Assembly: GCF_013839445.1 (NCBI RefSeq)
Contig: NZ_JACDIT010000001.1
Coordinates: forward strand, 924,658 to 988,657
Reading direction: 5' to 3'
DNA: 64,000 nucleotides
Source of the DNA: Chthonobacter albigriseus
GTDB lineage: Bacteria > Pseudomonadota > Alphaproteobacteria > Rhizobiales > Pleomorphomonadaceae
The notes under the pieces were generated by a model that was not told the origin of the DNA, did no database searches, and worked only from the letters and a program-made list of their open reading frames with translations. The position numbers and the translations under genes are program-made. Position 1 is the first letter of the stretch. Every line of letters starts with the position of its first letter. Positions 56,221-64,000 of the stretch are shown here, piece by piece.

Positions 56221-57606
56221 TCAGACGGACGGTGCGCCGCGGCCCGACCAGTCTACACGGCGGGTGGCGAAGAGGGCTGCCGACAAGGCGACGAAGCCGA
56301 CCGCGGCTCCCGCAAGGAGCGCGGCGTCCTCCAGGCGCAGGATCGCATAGAGGACCGCGAAGACCGTCCCGAGCGACAGGGCCGCGGCCAGCGCCCTCCT
56401 CCGGCTTTCCAGCGCCAGGCCGATGAACACGGAGATCACGCCGATGGTGGCGATGGAGGCGATGGCATAGGCGATGCCGAAGCCGATGTGCTCGGCGAGG
56501 GCGAGCAGGAGGACGTAGAAGAAAATCTGGATCAGCCCGACCAGGAGGTATTGCACCGGGTGGATGCCGCGCGGCGAAAGCACCTCCAGCACGAAGACCA
56601 CGCCGAACACGGCCGAGATGAACATCAGGCCGTATTTGAGCGCTCGCTCCACGAGTGCGTAGAAATCGACGGGGTCCTTGAAGTCGACCCCGACGGCCAG
56701 GTTGGAGAGGCGGGACGGGTCGTCCTCGAAGATCCAGGCCTGGGGGAAGCCGCGAGCGAGGTAGGGGATGCGCCAGACGGCGGCGAAGCCGTCGGCGCGG
56801 ACCTCCCGTTCGGACGGAAGCGCCCCCACCTGAAAGCCGGGGTGCGGCCAGTCGCCCGACAGCGCGATCTCGGAGTCGCGTCCGATCGGGGCGACAGCGA
56901 GGCGGTCGGTGCCCTTCAGGCGGAAGGAGGCCGTGGCTTTGAAGCCGGAGGCGATGGCGGACGACGCCCCGGCGCTGCGGGCCGACGCCGGCAAAACGCC
57001 CTCCAGGGTGGCGGCCACCGACGTGGAGAGCCGATCGTTCGGGCCGATCGGAAGGGTGGCACCGTCGAAGCTGATCGACGCCGTCTCCAGCCCGGTGAGA
57101 TCGCCGACGGAAACCACGAGCCTGGCGCCAGACCAGTCGATCGACTGGAGGTTCGGACCGAAGACCGTCTGGTCGAGCGTTCCGAAGCTGGCCTGAAGGG
57201 TGATGTCGGTGACGTAGGCCGGGACGTCGAAGATCGCGACGCGGCGGATATCGGTATCGGCGACGGCCTTGGCGGAATAGCCGTCGGGCAGGAAGAGCGC
57301 CGTGCGGGAGACGGTGCGGACCTGCTCGCTGCTGCCGGCGCCGCTGGTTTCGCGGATCGTGAAGGGCACGGCCAGCATCGGGCCGATGATGGTCTGGCTG
57401 CCGCCCCAGTCGCGGGCGATGTCGCCACGGACCTCCAGCGCGCGCATCTCGCGCTCATCCTTCAGCATCCAGACCATGAAGAGGGGGACGGCGAGAACGA
57501 CCGTCAGGATGCCGGTAACTAGAAATTTGAAACCCGGGCTCCGGAAAACGGACCGGGCAGGCGGGACGGGCGCCGGACGCGCCGGCGGCAAAGCAGTTTC
57601 GGACAT
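56221..57606 (-). CDS. creD: Cell envelope integrity protein CreD
   Basis: The 461-residue inner-membrane protein of the CreD family has an N-terminal helix (FKFLVTGILTVVLAVPLFMV), a large periplasmic domain (about 50-300, with GPMLAVPF and ALFLPDGYSAKA), and five or so C-terminal helices (LKYGLMFISAVFGVVFVLEV, QYLLVGLIQIFFYVLLLALA). In E. coli CreD affects envelope integrity and colicin tolerance under CreBC; no creBC is present here. ATG at 57606; the frame extends upstream without a signal. It is monocistronic as far as visible. Confidence 0.93.
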   Translation of the reverse strand: MSETALPPARPAPVPPARSVFRSPGFKFLVTGILTVVLAVPLFMVWMLKDEREMRALEVRGDIARDWGGSQTIIGPMLAVPFTIRETSGAGSSEQVRTVSRTALFLPDGYSAKAVADTDIRRVAIFDVPAYVTDITLQASFGTLDQTVFGPNLQSIDWSGARLVVSVGDLTGLETASISFDGATLPIGPNDRLSTSVAATLEGVLPASARSAGASSAIASGFKATASFRLKGTDRLAVAPIGRDSEIALSGDWPHPGFQVGALPSEREVRADGFAAVWRIPYLARGFPQAWIFEDDPSRLSNLAVGVDFKDPVDFYALVERALKYGLMFISAVFGVVFVLEVLSPRGIHPVQYLLVGLIQIFFYVLLLALAEHIGFGIAYAIASIATIGVISVFIGLALESRRRALAAALSLGTVFAVLYAILRLEDAALLAGAAVGFVALSAALFATRRVDWSGRGAPSV

Positions 57607-57813
57607 ATGAAAAGATCCCCGTGTCGAAATCGACCCTGGGATCGTCGAATGCGATCGCGCCGTTCGCGCGGAGGAATTGCGGCCGGCTTCCGGCATATGC
57701 TGGGTGTTGTGGCGTCGAAAGCGGCCAGAGAGATCCGCAATGGCGCTTCAGGCCGGCGCTTCAGTCAGGATCCCGGCGAGGAATGCCTCGGCCCAGGATT
57801 GGCCCCGCCTCGC

Positions 57814-58089
57814 CTATCGAGCATCGCCCCCGCTCTCGAACAGCTTCCTGACTGGGAGGGTCCACGTACCTTCCAGGGGCCGATATCGGTGCATCAGGCC
57901 GGCATAGTCGCGCGCCATCCGGGAAGGCTCGACGATTCCGTCGAGCACCGCTGCGACGGGCCTGGACACCCTCCGGATCGGCGATGCCGCCCATTCGACG
58001 GCCACCGCGTTACCGCCCCGGCGACGGTCGATGTGCTCTACCACGCCCGGGTCGAAATCGGGCGGGAGGCACCGGCCGGCGAAGGACAT
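57814..58089 (-). CDS. Hypothetical protein, 91 aa, downstream of sdhB
   Basis: The protein opens MSFAGRCLPPDFDPGVVEHI, then VAVEWAASPIRRVSRPVAAV and MARDYAGLMHRYRPLEGTWT. A TTG at 58107 would overlap the sdhB stop and couple the two genes; the ATG at 58089 is the simpler start, without a clear Shine-Dalgarno. I recognise no family. Its place at the end of the sdh operon is the best support. Confidence 0.5.
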   Translation of the reverse strand: MSFAGRCLPPDFDPGVVEHIDRRRGGNAVAVEWAASPIRRVSRPVAAVLDGIVEPSRMARDYAGLMHRYRPLEGTWTLPVRKLFESGGDAR

Positions 58090-58103
58090 GCCGTCGTTAC
58101 GGA

Positions 58104-58883
58104 TCAAATGCGGCGTTCCACCATCATCTTCTTGATCTCGGCGATCGCCTTGGCGGGATTGAGGCCCTTCGGGCAGGTCTGTGCGCAGTTCATGATGGTG
58201 TGGCAGCGGTAGAGGCGGAAGGGATCCTCAAGGTTGTCCAGGCGCTCGCCGGTCGCCTCGTCGCGGCTGTCGATCAGCCAGCGGTAGGCCTGGAGCAGCA
58301 CGGCCGGGCCGAGGTAGCGGTCGCCGTTCCACCAGTAGCTCGGGCAGGAGGTGGAGCAGCAGGCGCAGAGGATGCATTCGTAGAGGCCGTCGAGCTTCTC
58401 GCGGTCGTCGCGGCTCTGCTTCCACTCGGTCTCGGGCGCGGGCGTGGTGGTGTGCAGCCAGGGCTCCACCGAGCGGTGCTGGGCGTAGAAGTTGGTGAGA
58501 TCCGGGACGAGGTCCTTGACCACTTCCAGGTGCGGCAGCGGGTAGATCTTCACCGCGCCCTTCACCTCGTCCATGCCCTTGGTGCAGGCGAGCGTGTTCA
58601 TGCCGTCGATGTTCATCGCGCAGGACCCGCAAATGCCCTCGCGGCAGGAGCGGCGGAAGGTCAGCGTCGGGTCGATCTTCGACTTGATCCAGATGAGCCC
58701 GTCGAGGACCATCGGCCCGCAGTCGTCCATGTCGACGTAGTAGGTGTCGATGCGCGGATTGCGGTCGTCATCGGGATCCCAGCGGTAGATCCGGAACTCC
58801 TTGAGGCGCGTGGCGCCGGCCGGCTTCGGCCAGACCTTGCCCTCGACCATCTTCGAATTCTTCGGCAGCGTCAGCTGGACCAT
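58104..58883 (-). CDS. sdhB: Succinate dehydrogenase iron-sulfur subunit
   Basis: The 259-residue SdhB has [2Fe-2S] ligands in [22 protein letters not shown]-type sequence (Cys residues near 80-103), and [4Fe-4S]/[3Fe-4S] ligands in [16 protein letters not shown] and [17 protein letters not shown]. It passes electrons from the SdhA flavin to the membrane heme/quinone site in complex II. It is the last named gene of sdhCDA-DUF3052-sdhB, on the minus strand. Confidence 0.97.
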   Translation of the reverse strand: MVQLTLPKNSKMVEGKVWPKPAGATRLKEFRIYRWDPDDDRNPRIDTYYVDMDDCGPMVLDGLIWIKSKIDPTLTFRRSCREGICGSCAMNIDGMNTLACTKGMDEVKGAVKIYPLPHLEVVKDLVPDLTNFYAQHRSVEPWLHTTTPAPETEWKQSRDDREKLDGLYECILCACCSTSCPSYWWNGDRYLGPAVLLQAYRWLIDSRDEATGERLDNLEDPFRLYRCHTIMNCAQTCPKGLNPAKAIAEIKKMMVERRI

Positions 58884-58910
58884 GATTGCGTATCCTATCG
58901 CTTCGTTCCG

Positions 58911-59339
58911 TCAGCGGCGGTCCTTTCGGATCACCAGCTTCAATCCCGACCAGGTCGCGTCGACCGCGCAGACCTTCACATCGACGAGACCAAGCGGCAG
59001 CGCCACGGCGCGCACCACGTCCTCGGTCACGTCCGTCTCGACCTTCGCGGCCTTCTTCGGCCACGACACCCAGACCATCCCGCCGGGCTTCAACGCCGCC
59101 ATCATCCCCGGCAGCCCGGCGTCCATGTCCGCCCGCCTCGTGGTGAAGGCGTGTATTACATCGAAGCGGGCCGGGGCGGCGAAGCCCGTCCAGTCGTCCC
59201 GCCGTCCGACGTCCGCGAAGGCGGCCGCGGAAACCAGCCCCGCCAGCGTTTCGGGCAATCCGACGAAGGCGGCCACTTGGCCATCCTTCAGACCAAGCTT
59301 TTTCGGGAGGGGCGTCCCGGAATAGCCGTCGCCGGTCAA
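58911..59339 (-). CDS. DUF3052 protein inside the sdh operon
   Basis: The 142-residue DUF3052 protein has the start TGDGYSGTPLPKKLGLKDGQ, middle FDVIHAFTTRRADM, and end GLVDVKVCAVDATWSGLKLV. A central MVWVSWPKKAAKVETDVTED is also family-typical. Function unknown. TTG start at 59339 with GAGGAA about seven bases upstream, ten bases after the sdhA stop; sdhB starts 27 bp later. The position suggests a role with complex II, which is inference. Confidence 0.88.
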   Translation of the reverse strand: MTGDGYSGTPLPKKLGLKDGQVAAFVGLPETLAGLVSAAAFADVGRRDDWTGFAAPARFDVIHAFTTRRADMDAGLPGMMAALKPGGMVWVSWPKKAAKVETDVTEDVVRAVALPLGLVDVKVCAVDATWSGLKLVIRKDRR

Positions 59340-59349
59340 GGCCGCTTCC

Positions 59350-61188
59350 TCAGTACACGCGCGCCTTGGGCGCGATGTACTCGATCTCGTTGGACATGGT
59401 GTAGGTGTGCACCGGGCGGTAGTCGATCGAGACGGTCCGCTTGGCGTCGTCCACGAAGGCGAGAGTGTGCTTCATCCACTCCTTGTCGTCGCGGTCGGGG
59501 AAATCCTCGCGGGCGTGGGCGCCGCGGCTTTCCTGGCGGTTCACGGCACTGTCCATGGTAACGACGGCCTGGATGATCAGGTTGTCGTATTCCAGCGCCT
59601 CGATCAGGTCGGTGTTCCAGATCAGCGAGCGGTCGGTGACGCGGATGTCGTCGGTGCCGCCCCAGACCTTGTGGATCAGCTCGTGGCCCTCCTCCAGAAC
59701 TTCGCCGGTGCGGAACACCGCGCAGTTGTTCTGCATGGTGCGCTGCATGTCGAGGCGAAGCTGGGCGGTGGGGGTGCCGCCGCTCGCGTAGCGGAAGCGG
59801 TCAAGGCGGGCGAGCGAGTTCTCGCCGGCGTCGCGCGGGAGCTCGGCGTGGCGGGCGGTGCGGTCGACCGTCTCGGCGCAGCGAGCGCCAGCCGCGCGGC
59901 CGAACACCACGAGGTCGATCAGCGAGTTGGAGCCGAGGCGATTGGCGCCGTGGACCGAGACGCAGGCTGCCTCGCCGACCGCCATCAGGCCGGGGACGAC
60001 CTGGTCGGGATCGCCGTTCACCTTGGTCAGCACCTCGCCGTAGAAGTTGGTGGGGATGCCGCCCATGTTGTAGTGCACGGTCGGCAGCACCGGGATCGGC
60101 TCGCGCGTGACGTCGACGCCGGCGAAGATCTTGGCGCTCTCGGAGATGCCCGGCAGGCGCTCGTGCAGGATCTTCGGGTCGAGATGGTCGAGGTGCAGGT
60201 AGATGTGGTCCTTGGCCTTGCCGACGCCACGGCCCTCACGGATCTCCATGGTCATCGCGCGCGAGACCACGTCCCGCGACGCGAGGTCCTTGGCCGACGG
60301 GGCATAGCGCTCCATGAAGCGCTCGCCCTCGGAGTTGGTGAGGTAACCGCCCTCGCCGCGCGAGCCCTCGGTGATCAGGCAGCCCGCGCCGTAGATGCCG
60401 GTGGGATGGAACTGCACGAACTCCATGTCCTGCAGCGGCAAGCCGGCGCGCAGCACCATCGCGTTGCCGTCGCCGGTGCAGGTGTGGGCCGAGGTGCAGG
60501 AGAAATAGGCGCGGCCGTAGCCGCCGGTCGCCAGGATAGTCTTGTGCGCCCGGAAGCGGTGAAGCGTGCCGTCCTCCATGGAGATGGCGATCACACCACG
60601 GCAGGCGCCCTCCTCCATGATCAGGTCGATGGCGAAGTACTCGATGAAAAACTCGGCCGAATAGCGCAGGCTCTGACCGTAGAGCGTGTGCAGGATGGCG
60701 TGGCCGGTGCGGTCGGCGGCGGCGCAGGTGCGCTGGGCGCGGCCTTCGCCATAGTTGGTGGTCATGCCGCCGAAGGGCCGCTGGTAGATCTTGCCTTCCT
60801 CGGTGCGGGAGAAGGGCACGCCCCAATGCTCCAGCTCGTAGACGGCGGCCGGCGCATTCTTGCAGAGGTATTCGATCGCGTCCTGGTCGCCGAGCCAGTC
60901 GGAGCCCTTGACGGTGTCGTACATGTGCCAGCGCCAATCGTCCGGGCCCATGTTGCCGAGGGCTGCGGAGATGCCGCCCTGGGCGGCGACCGTGTGCGAG
61001 CGGGTCGGGAACACCTTGGTGATGCAGGCGGTCTTCAGGCCGGCTTCGGAAGCGCCAACGACGGCGCGCAGGCCGGCACCGCCGGCGCCGACGACGACCA
61101 CGTCGAAGGTGTGGTCGATGAAGGTGTAGGCTCGGCCGTTGACGTTGAACGAGGTCGGGTTGCCCGCCGTCTGCGATGCGTCAGCCAT
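59350..61188 (-). CDS. sdhA: Succinate dehydrogenase flavoprotein subunit
   Basis: The 612-residue SdhA has a dinucleotide fold ([20 protein letters not shown]), a flavin-linking His in [11 protein letters not shown], substrate-binding motifs [15 protein letters not shown] and [12 protein letters not shown], and catalytic Arg in the ARDVVSRAM region. It oxidises succinate to fumarate with covalent FAD, in the TCA cycle at the inner membrane. It lies six bases after sdhD. Length is typical. Confidence 0.98.
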   Translation of the reverse strand: MADASQTAGNPTSFNVNGRAYTFIDHTFDVVVVGAGGAGLRAVVGASEAGLKTACITKVFPTRSHTVAAQGGISAALGNMGPDDWRWHMYDTVKGSDWLGDQDAIEYLCKNAPAAVYELEHWGVPFSRTEEGKIYQRPFGGMTTNYGEGRAQRTCAAADRTGHAILHTLYGQSLRYSAEFFIEYFAIDLIMEEGACRGVIAISMEDGTLHRFRAHKTILATGGYGRAYFSCTSAHTCTGDGNAMVLRAGLPLQDMEFVQFHPTGIYGAGCLITEGSRGEGGYLTNSEGERFMERYAPSAKDLASRDVVSRAMTMEIREGRGVGKAKDHIYLHLDHLDPKILHERLPGISESAKIFAGVDVTREPIPVLPTVHYNMGGIPTNFYGEVLTKVNGDPDQVVPGLMAVGEAACVSVHGANRLGSNSLIDLVVFGRAAGARCAETVDRTARHAELPRDAGENSLARLDRFRYASGGTPTAQLRLDMQRTMQNNCAVFRTGEVLEEGHELIHKVWGGTDDIRVTDRSLIWNTDLIEALEYDNLIIQAVVTMDSAVNRQESRGAHAREDFPDRDDKEWMKHTLAFVDDAKRTVSIDYRPVHTYTMSNEIEYIAPKARVY

Positions 61189-61194
61189 CTCGGT

Positions 61195-61584
61195 TCAGCC
61201 TCCGAATGCGATCTTGAGAATGCCGAAGACGGCAGCGAGCCCCACGAGGAAGCAGAAGAAGCTGTTGGCCATCAGGACGAGGAGCTTGGGACCTTCGTGG
61301 ACGTAGTCCTCGATGATCACCTGCATGCCGATCTTCATGTGCCACACGCCGGAGATGATCATGGCGAGGGTGACGATGGCGGTGAAAGGATGGGCGAGGA
61401 TGCGGACCACGTCGGCGTGGCTTTCGCCCTGGACCGAGATGATCAGGAAGACGAAGAAGATCACCAGCGGCAGGTTGGCGAGCGCGGTGACGCGCTGGCG
61501 CCAGAAGTGCTCGGTGCCTTCCTTGGCGGAGCCCAGCCCCTTGACGCGGGCGAGCGGGGTGCGGATCGACTTTTCGTGCGCCAT
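61195..61584 (-). CDS. sdhD: Succinate dehydrogenase membrane anchor subunit
   Basis: The 129-residue protein has three membrane helices (LANLPLVIFFVFLIISVQGE, FTAIVTLAMIISGVWHMKIG, LVLMANSFFCFLVGLAAVFG). His in SGVWHMKIGMQVIIEDYVH is the likely heme ligand region. With SdhC it binds heme b and quinone. It starts 12 bp after sdhC and ends six bases before sdhA. Confidence 0.95.
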   Translation of the reverse strand: MAHEKSIRTPLARVKGLGSAKEGTEHFWRQRVTALANLPLVIFFVFLIISVQGESHADVVRILAHPFTAIVTLAMIISGVWHMKIGMQVIIEDYVHEGPKLLVLMANSFFCFLVGLAAVFGILKIAFGG

Positions 61585-61596
61585 GTCCGTTTTTCC

Positions 61597-61992
61597 TCAA
61601 CCCACGAGCAGGCCGACGATCCAGAGCAGGATCGTGATGGCGACCGAACCGATGATGGTGGCCGAGGCAAGCATGTTGCGTGCCTCCACGCCGTAGCCGT
61701 GGCCGGTGTCCCAGATGAAGTGCCGGATGCCGCCAAGGGTGTGATGGACCAGGGCCCAGGTGTAGCCGAACAGGATCAGCCGGCCGAAGATGCTGTCGAA
61801 GAAGCCCGCAACGGTGGCGTAGGCTTCCGGCCCGGACGCTGCGGCGACGAGCCACCAGGCCAGCAGCAGCGTGCCGAAGTAGAGCGCCGCGCCGGTGATG
61901 CGATGCAGGATCGACATCACCATGGTCAGCAGCGGCCTGAAGACCTGCAGATGCGGCGAGAGCGGCCTCGCCTTGGTCCGGACATCAGCCAT
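61597..61992 (-). CDS. sdhC: Succinate dehydrogenase cytochrome b556 subunit
   Basis: The 131-residue protein has three helices and the family motifs RPLSPHLQVFRPLLTMVMSI near the N-terminus and the heme-ligand signature VHHTLGGIRHFIWDTGHG. First gene of the operon. I chose the ATG at 61992, with GAGGGA upstream; an ATG at 62028 would add 12 residues. The 270 bp upstream must hold the operon promoter. Confidence 0.95.
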   Translation of the reverse strand: MADVRTKARPLSPHLQVFRPLLTMVMSILHRITGAALYFGTLLLAWWLVAAASGPEAYATVAGFFDSIFGRLILFGYTWALVHHTLGGIRHFIWDTGHGYGVEARNMLASATIIGSVAITILLWIVGLLVG

Positions 61993-62266
61993 GTGTTCGC
62001 GTCCCTCAGCCCTGATCCGATCGGCCACGGAGCCGATGCAGCATTCCGTTTACGTCAGCGGTAAGCACTTGAGCCATCTGGAATTCTTCTAGCTTCTCCC
62101 AGGGGTGGCGTCAAAGCCCATCTCGCAGTGCAATAGTCTAATCCGCGCCGCAAACGGCTCTCCGAACCACTTAGCCCGGCACCCGTTGTCGGCAAGCATG
62201 CGATGCCGTCACAACCCCCAGCGCCGATCGTCGCAGCTTACGCTTACCGTTGCCTTATCCGGCCGT

Positions 62267-63319
62267 TCAGCGGGGCAGAAGAACCCAGATGTCGAGATCG
62301 AGCACGACGGATGGGTCGATCTCGCCGGTGCCGGTCTTGTCGGGGAAGTCGTGGCAGGGCCGGTCCTTGGTGGCCACGAGGCGGACGCGAAGCGCGCCGA
62401 CGTCGTCCCGGCCGGGCAGCGGCTGCTTGTCGAGGATCTCGGACCAGGCGTGAATGGTGTCGCCGGCGAACGACGGATTGGCGTGGCGACCACCGTTGAT
62501 CGCGGCGATGTGGAAGGCGTTGCCGAGGCCGTTGAACATCAATGAGCGGGCCATGGAGATGACATGGCCGCCGTAGACGAGGCGGCGGCCGAACCGGCCC
62601 TTGCCCTCGGTGTACTGGTTGAAGTGCACCTTGGCGGTGTTCTGCCAGAGGCGCGTCGCCATCTGGTGCTCGGCCTCCTCGATGGTCATGCCGTCGACGT
62701 GGTCAATGCGTTCGCCAACCGCGTAGTCGCCCCACCGATCGGGGCTGCCGGACAGGAGCTCGTCCCAGCGGGACGGGTCGATCCGCGGGACCGCGCCGCC
62801 GAGGTCGGCGGGGCCGAGCGCGGAGGGCAGCACGGGGACGACCGCCTCCGGAGCCGGCGCACTTTCATCACGCTTTCGCACCATCACCCAGCGCACGTAT
62901 TCCAGCACGACCGTGCCGTCCTCGCGGCTGCCGGTGGAGCGGACGTAGACGGTGCCGGTCTTGCCGTTTGAGTTCTCCTTGACGCCGATCACCTCCGACA
63001 CCGTGGAGAGCGTGTCGCCGGGGAAGACCGGGGCGAGGAAGCGTCCGCCGGCATAGCCGAGGTTGGCGATGGCGTTTAGCGAGATGTCCGGGACGGTCTT
63101 GCCGAAGACCACGTGGAAGACCACGAGATCGTCGAGCGGGGCGCGGTCGTAGCCGATCGCACGGGCGAAGGCGTCCGACGACTGCACGGCGAAGCGCGAA
63201 CCGTAGAGGGCCTGGTAGAGAGCCGCATCGCCGGCGGTGACCGTCCGGGGTGTCGCGTGGCGCAGGATCCGGCCGACGGCGAAGTCCTCGAAGAAGTTAC
63301 CGCTGTTCGTCTTCGACAC
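62267..63319 (-). CDS. mch: Mesaconyl-CoA hydratase (MaoC-type)
   Basis: The 350-residue double hot-dog hydratase has NFFEDFAVGRILRHATPRTV at the start, YGSRFAVQSSDAFARAIGYD and VFGKTVPDISLNAIANLGYA in the first domain, and GRRLVYGGHVISMARSLMFN and INGGRHANPSFAGDTIHAWS in the second. These are characteristic of Mch, which interconverts mesaconyl-CoA and beta-methylmalyl-CoA in the ethylmalonyl-CoA pathway for acetate and C1 assimilation. It stands alone between the sdh promoter and the divergent acyltransferase. Confidence 0.92.
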   Translation of the reverse strand: MSKTNSGNFFEDFAVGRILRHATPRTVTAGDAALYQALYGSRFAVQSSDAFARAIGYDRAPLDDLVVFHVVFGKTVPDISLNAIANLGYAGGRFLAPVFPGDTLSTVSEVIGVKENSNGKTGTVYVRSTGSREDGTVVLEYVRWVMVRKRDESAPAPEAVVPVLPSALGPADLGGAVPRIDPSRWDELLSGSPDRWGDYAVGERIDHVDGMTIEEAEHQMATRLWQNTAKVHFNQYTEGKGRFGRRLVYGGHVISMARSLMFNGLGNAFHIAAINGGRHANPSFAGDTIHAWSEILDKQPLPGRDDVGALRVRLVATKDRPCHDFPDKTGTGEIDPSVVLDLDIWVLLPR

Positions 63320-63578
63320 GCCCGTCCTCCCGTGGTGATCGCCAATCTTCGCGATGTCGCCGAGTGGTAAGAAGCCTGTCCGGCGCTGTCATCCCCGCCG
63401 TTGGTCGCGGGGGCGGCATGCCGCAGGCGGTTTTCAGGCCGCGAGGACGTGACTCGGATGCTATAGCGAGTTAACGATATATAGCGTTCCTGGCGAGCAT
63501 TAACCGACAGGACCGGGGGAAAACGCGTATTCGTCTCAAATGCCTTTCGATCGGCATGCAATTGCGGCGGGCGTTACC

Positions 63579-64000
63579 ATGGCACAAGCTTCTCGAGTGG
63601 ATTGGGTCGATGCAGCCAAAGGGCTTTGCATCGTTTTCGTGGTGATGATGCACTCCACGCTGGGTGTGCAGGAAGCCGCGGGCGAGACGGGCTGGCTCGG
63701 CACCGTGGTGGCCTTCGCCGCGCCGTTCCGCATGCCGGACTTCTTCCTGATCTCCGGCCTGTTCCTGTCGCGGGTCGTCGGTCGCGACTGGCGGACGTTC
63801 ACGGACCGCCGGATCATCCACTTCTTCTATTTCTACGTGCTCTGGATGACGATCCAGTTCGCATTCAAGTTCGATTCCATCCAGGCCCACTACCCGGATC
63901 GGAGTCTGATCAGCCTCTACCTGGAGAGCCTGTTCCTGCAGCCGTTCGGGACGCTCTGGTTCATCTGGATCCTGCCGTTCTTCGCGCTGACCGTGCGGCT
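63579..64000 (+). CDS. Acyltransferase 3 family membrane protein (3' truncated by window)
   Basis: The frame is open to the window end. It starts MAQASRVDWVDAAKGLCIVF, with VVMMHSTLG and the FRMPDFFLISGLFLSRVVGR motif characteristic of acyltransferase 3/OpgC-like proteins, which acylate sugars or glycans at the inner membrane. At least three helices are visible (63610-64000). An in-frame ATG at 63540 would add 13 residues; neither start has a strong Shine-Dalgarno. Divergent from mch. Confidence 0.85.
   Translation, partial: MAQASRVDWVDAAKGLCIVFVVMMHSTLGVQEAAGETGWLGTVVAFAAPFRMPDFFLISGLFLSRVVGRDWRTFTDRRIIHFFYFYVLWMTIQFAFKFDSIQAHYPDRSLISLYLESLFLQPFGTLWFIWILPFFALTVR

Noticed and set aside
59407-62064. 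885-codon plus-strand open frame opposite sdhA, sdhD and sdhC
   Set aside because: Shadow of the sdh operon with no start signal.

Overview
The window is high-GC DNA from an alphaproteobacterium, most likely a member of the Hyphomicrobiales (Rhizobiales). Pointers are the RibB with a degenerate GTP-cyclohydrolase-like tail, the 1,091-residue form of GlgE, a mesaconyl-CoA hydratase of the ethylmalonyl-CoA pathway, DUF3052 inside the sdh operon, and gene-dense DNA with many GTG/TTG starts and four-base overlaps. This assignment is inference from gene content; there is no rRNA gene to settle it.

Host backbone, left part (1-36,700). The tail of a receiver-domain gene is followed by a decaying 92-bp tandem repeat array, a cupin gene and ribB. 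A small accessory patch follows (DUF4259, an unknown gene, a COG4637-type ATPase), then a chemotaxis transducer and a double cold-shock-domain protein. The minus-strand operon glgE-treS/mak-glgB encodes conversion of trehalose to branched alpha-glucan; its GlgE carries an N-terminal GH13-like domain that has lost its catalytic residues. Opposite lie DUF883/holin-like membrane genes and the stress operon prkA-yeaH-spoVR behind a sigma-54-like promoter. Next come small secreted or hypothetical genes, a Wzy-like membrane protein, a sulfate-binding protein, a protease-dead ImmA/IrrE-like protein and a second cupin. A compact extracytosolic electron-transfer cluster follows: apbE, a PepSY/flavodoxin/FNR reductase, a DUF2271 protein with a flavinylation-type motif and an acidic PepSY protein. 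A response regulator, histidine kinase and cytochrome b561 are divergent from it, and the shared promoter carries a large inverted repeat.

Integrated element (36,703-55,236). An 18.5-kb element sits at the 3' end of tRNA-Ser(GGA). It is bounded by a 14-bp direct repeat that starts exactly at the tRNA CCA end, with a tyrosine integrase at the far end and similar 28-bp putative arm sites near both ends. It carries an AlpA-like regulator, a RepA-like ATPase, a RuvC-like resolvase whose 5' end holds an iteron-and-palindrome array, a DUF5681 protein, and a ribbon-helix-helix regulator with its own operator. Downstream are three large-to-small virion or ejection-type proteins, one with a lytic transglycosylase domain. 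I can see no capsid, portal, large terminase or tail gene. The right half carries cargo: PilZ, a membrane diguanylate cyclase, an XRE regulator with twin operators, GAF and receiver proteins, an SOS-associated (SRAP) peptidase, and remnants of other genes. The best reading is a phage satellite or a strongly reduced prophage.

Host backbone, right part (55,237-64,000). After tRNA-Ser come a low-molecular-weight-phosphatase-like protein lacking the catalytic arginine, CreD, the succinate dehydrogenase operon sdhCDA-DUF3052-sdhB, mesaconyl-CoA hydratase, and the start of an acyltransferase-3 gene cut by the window end.
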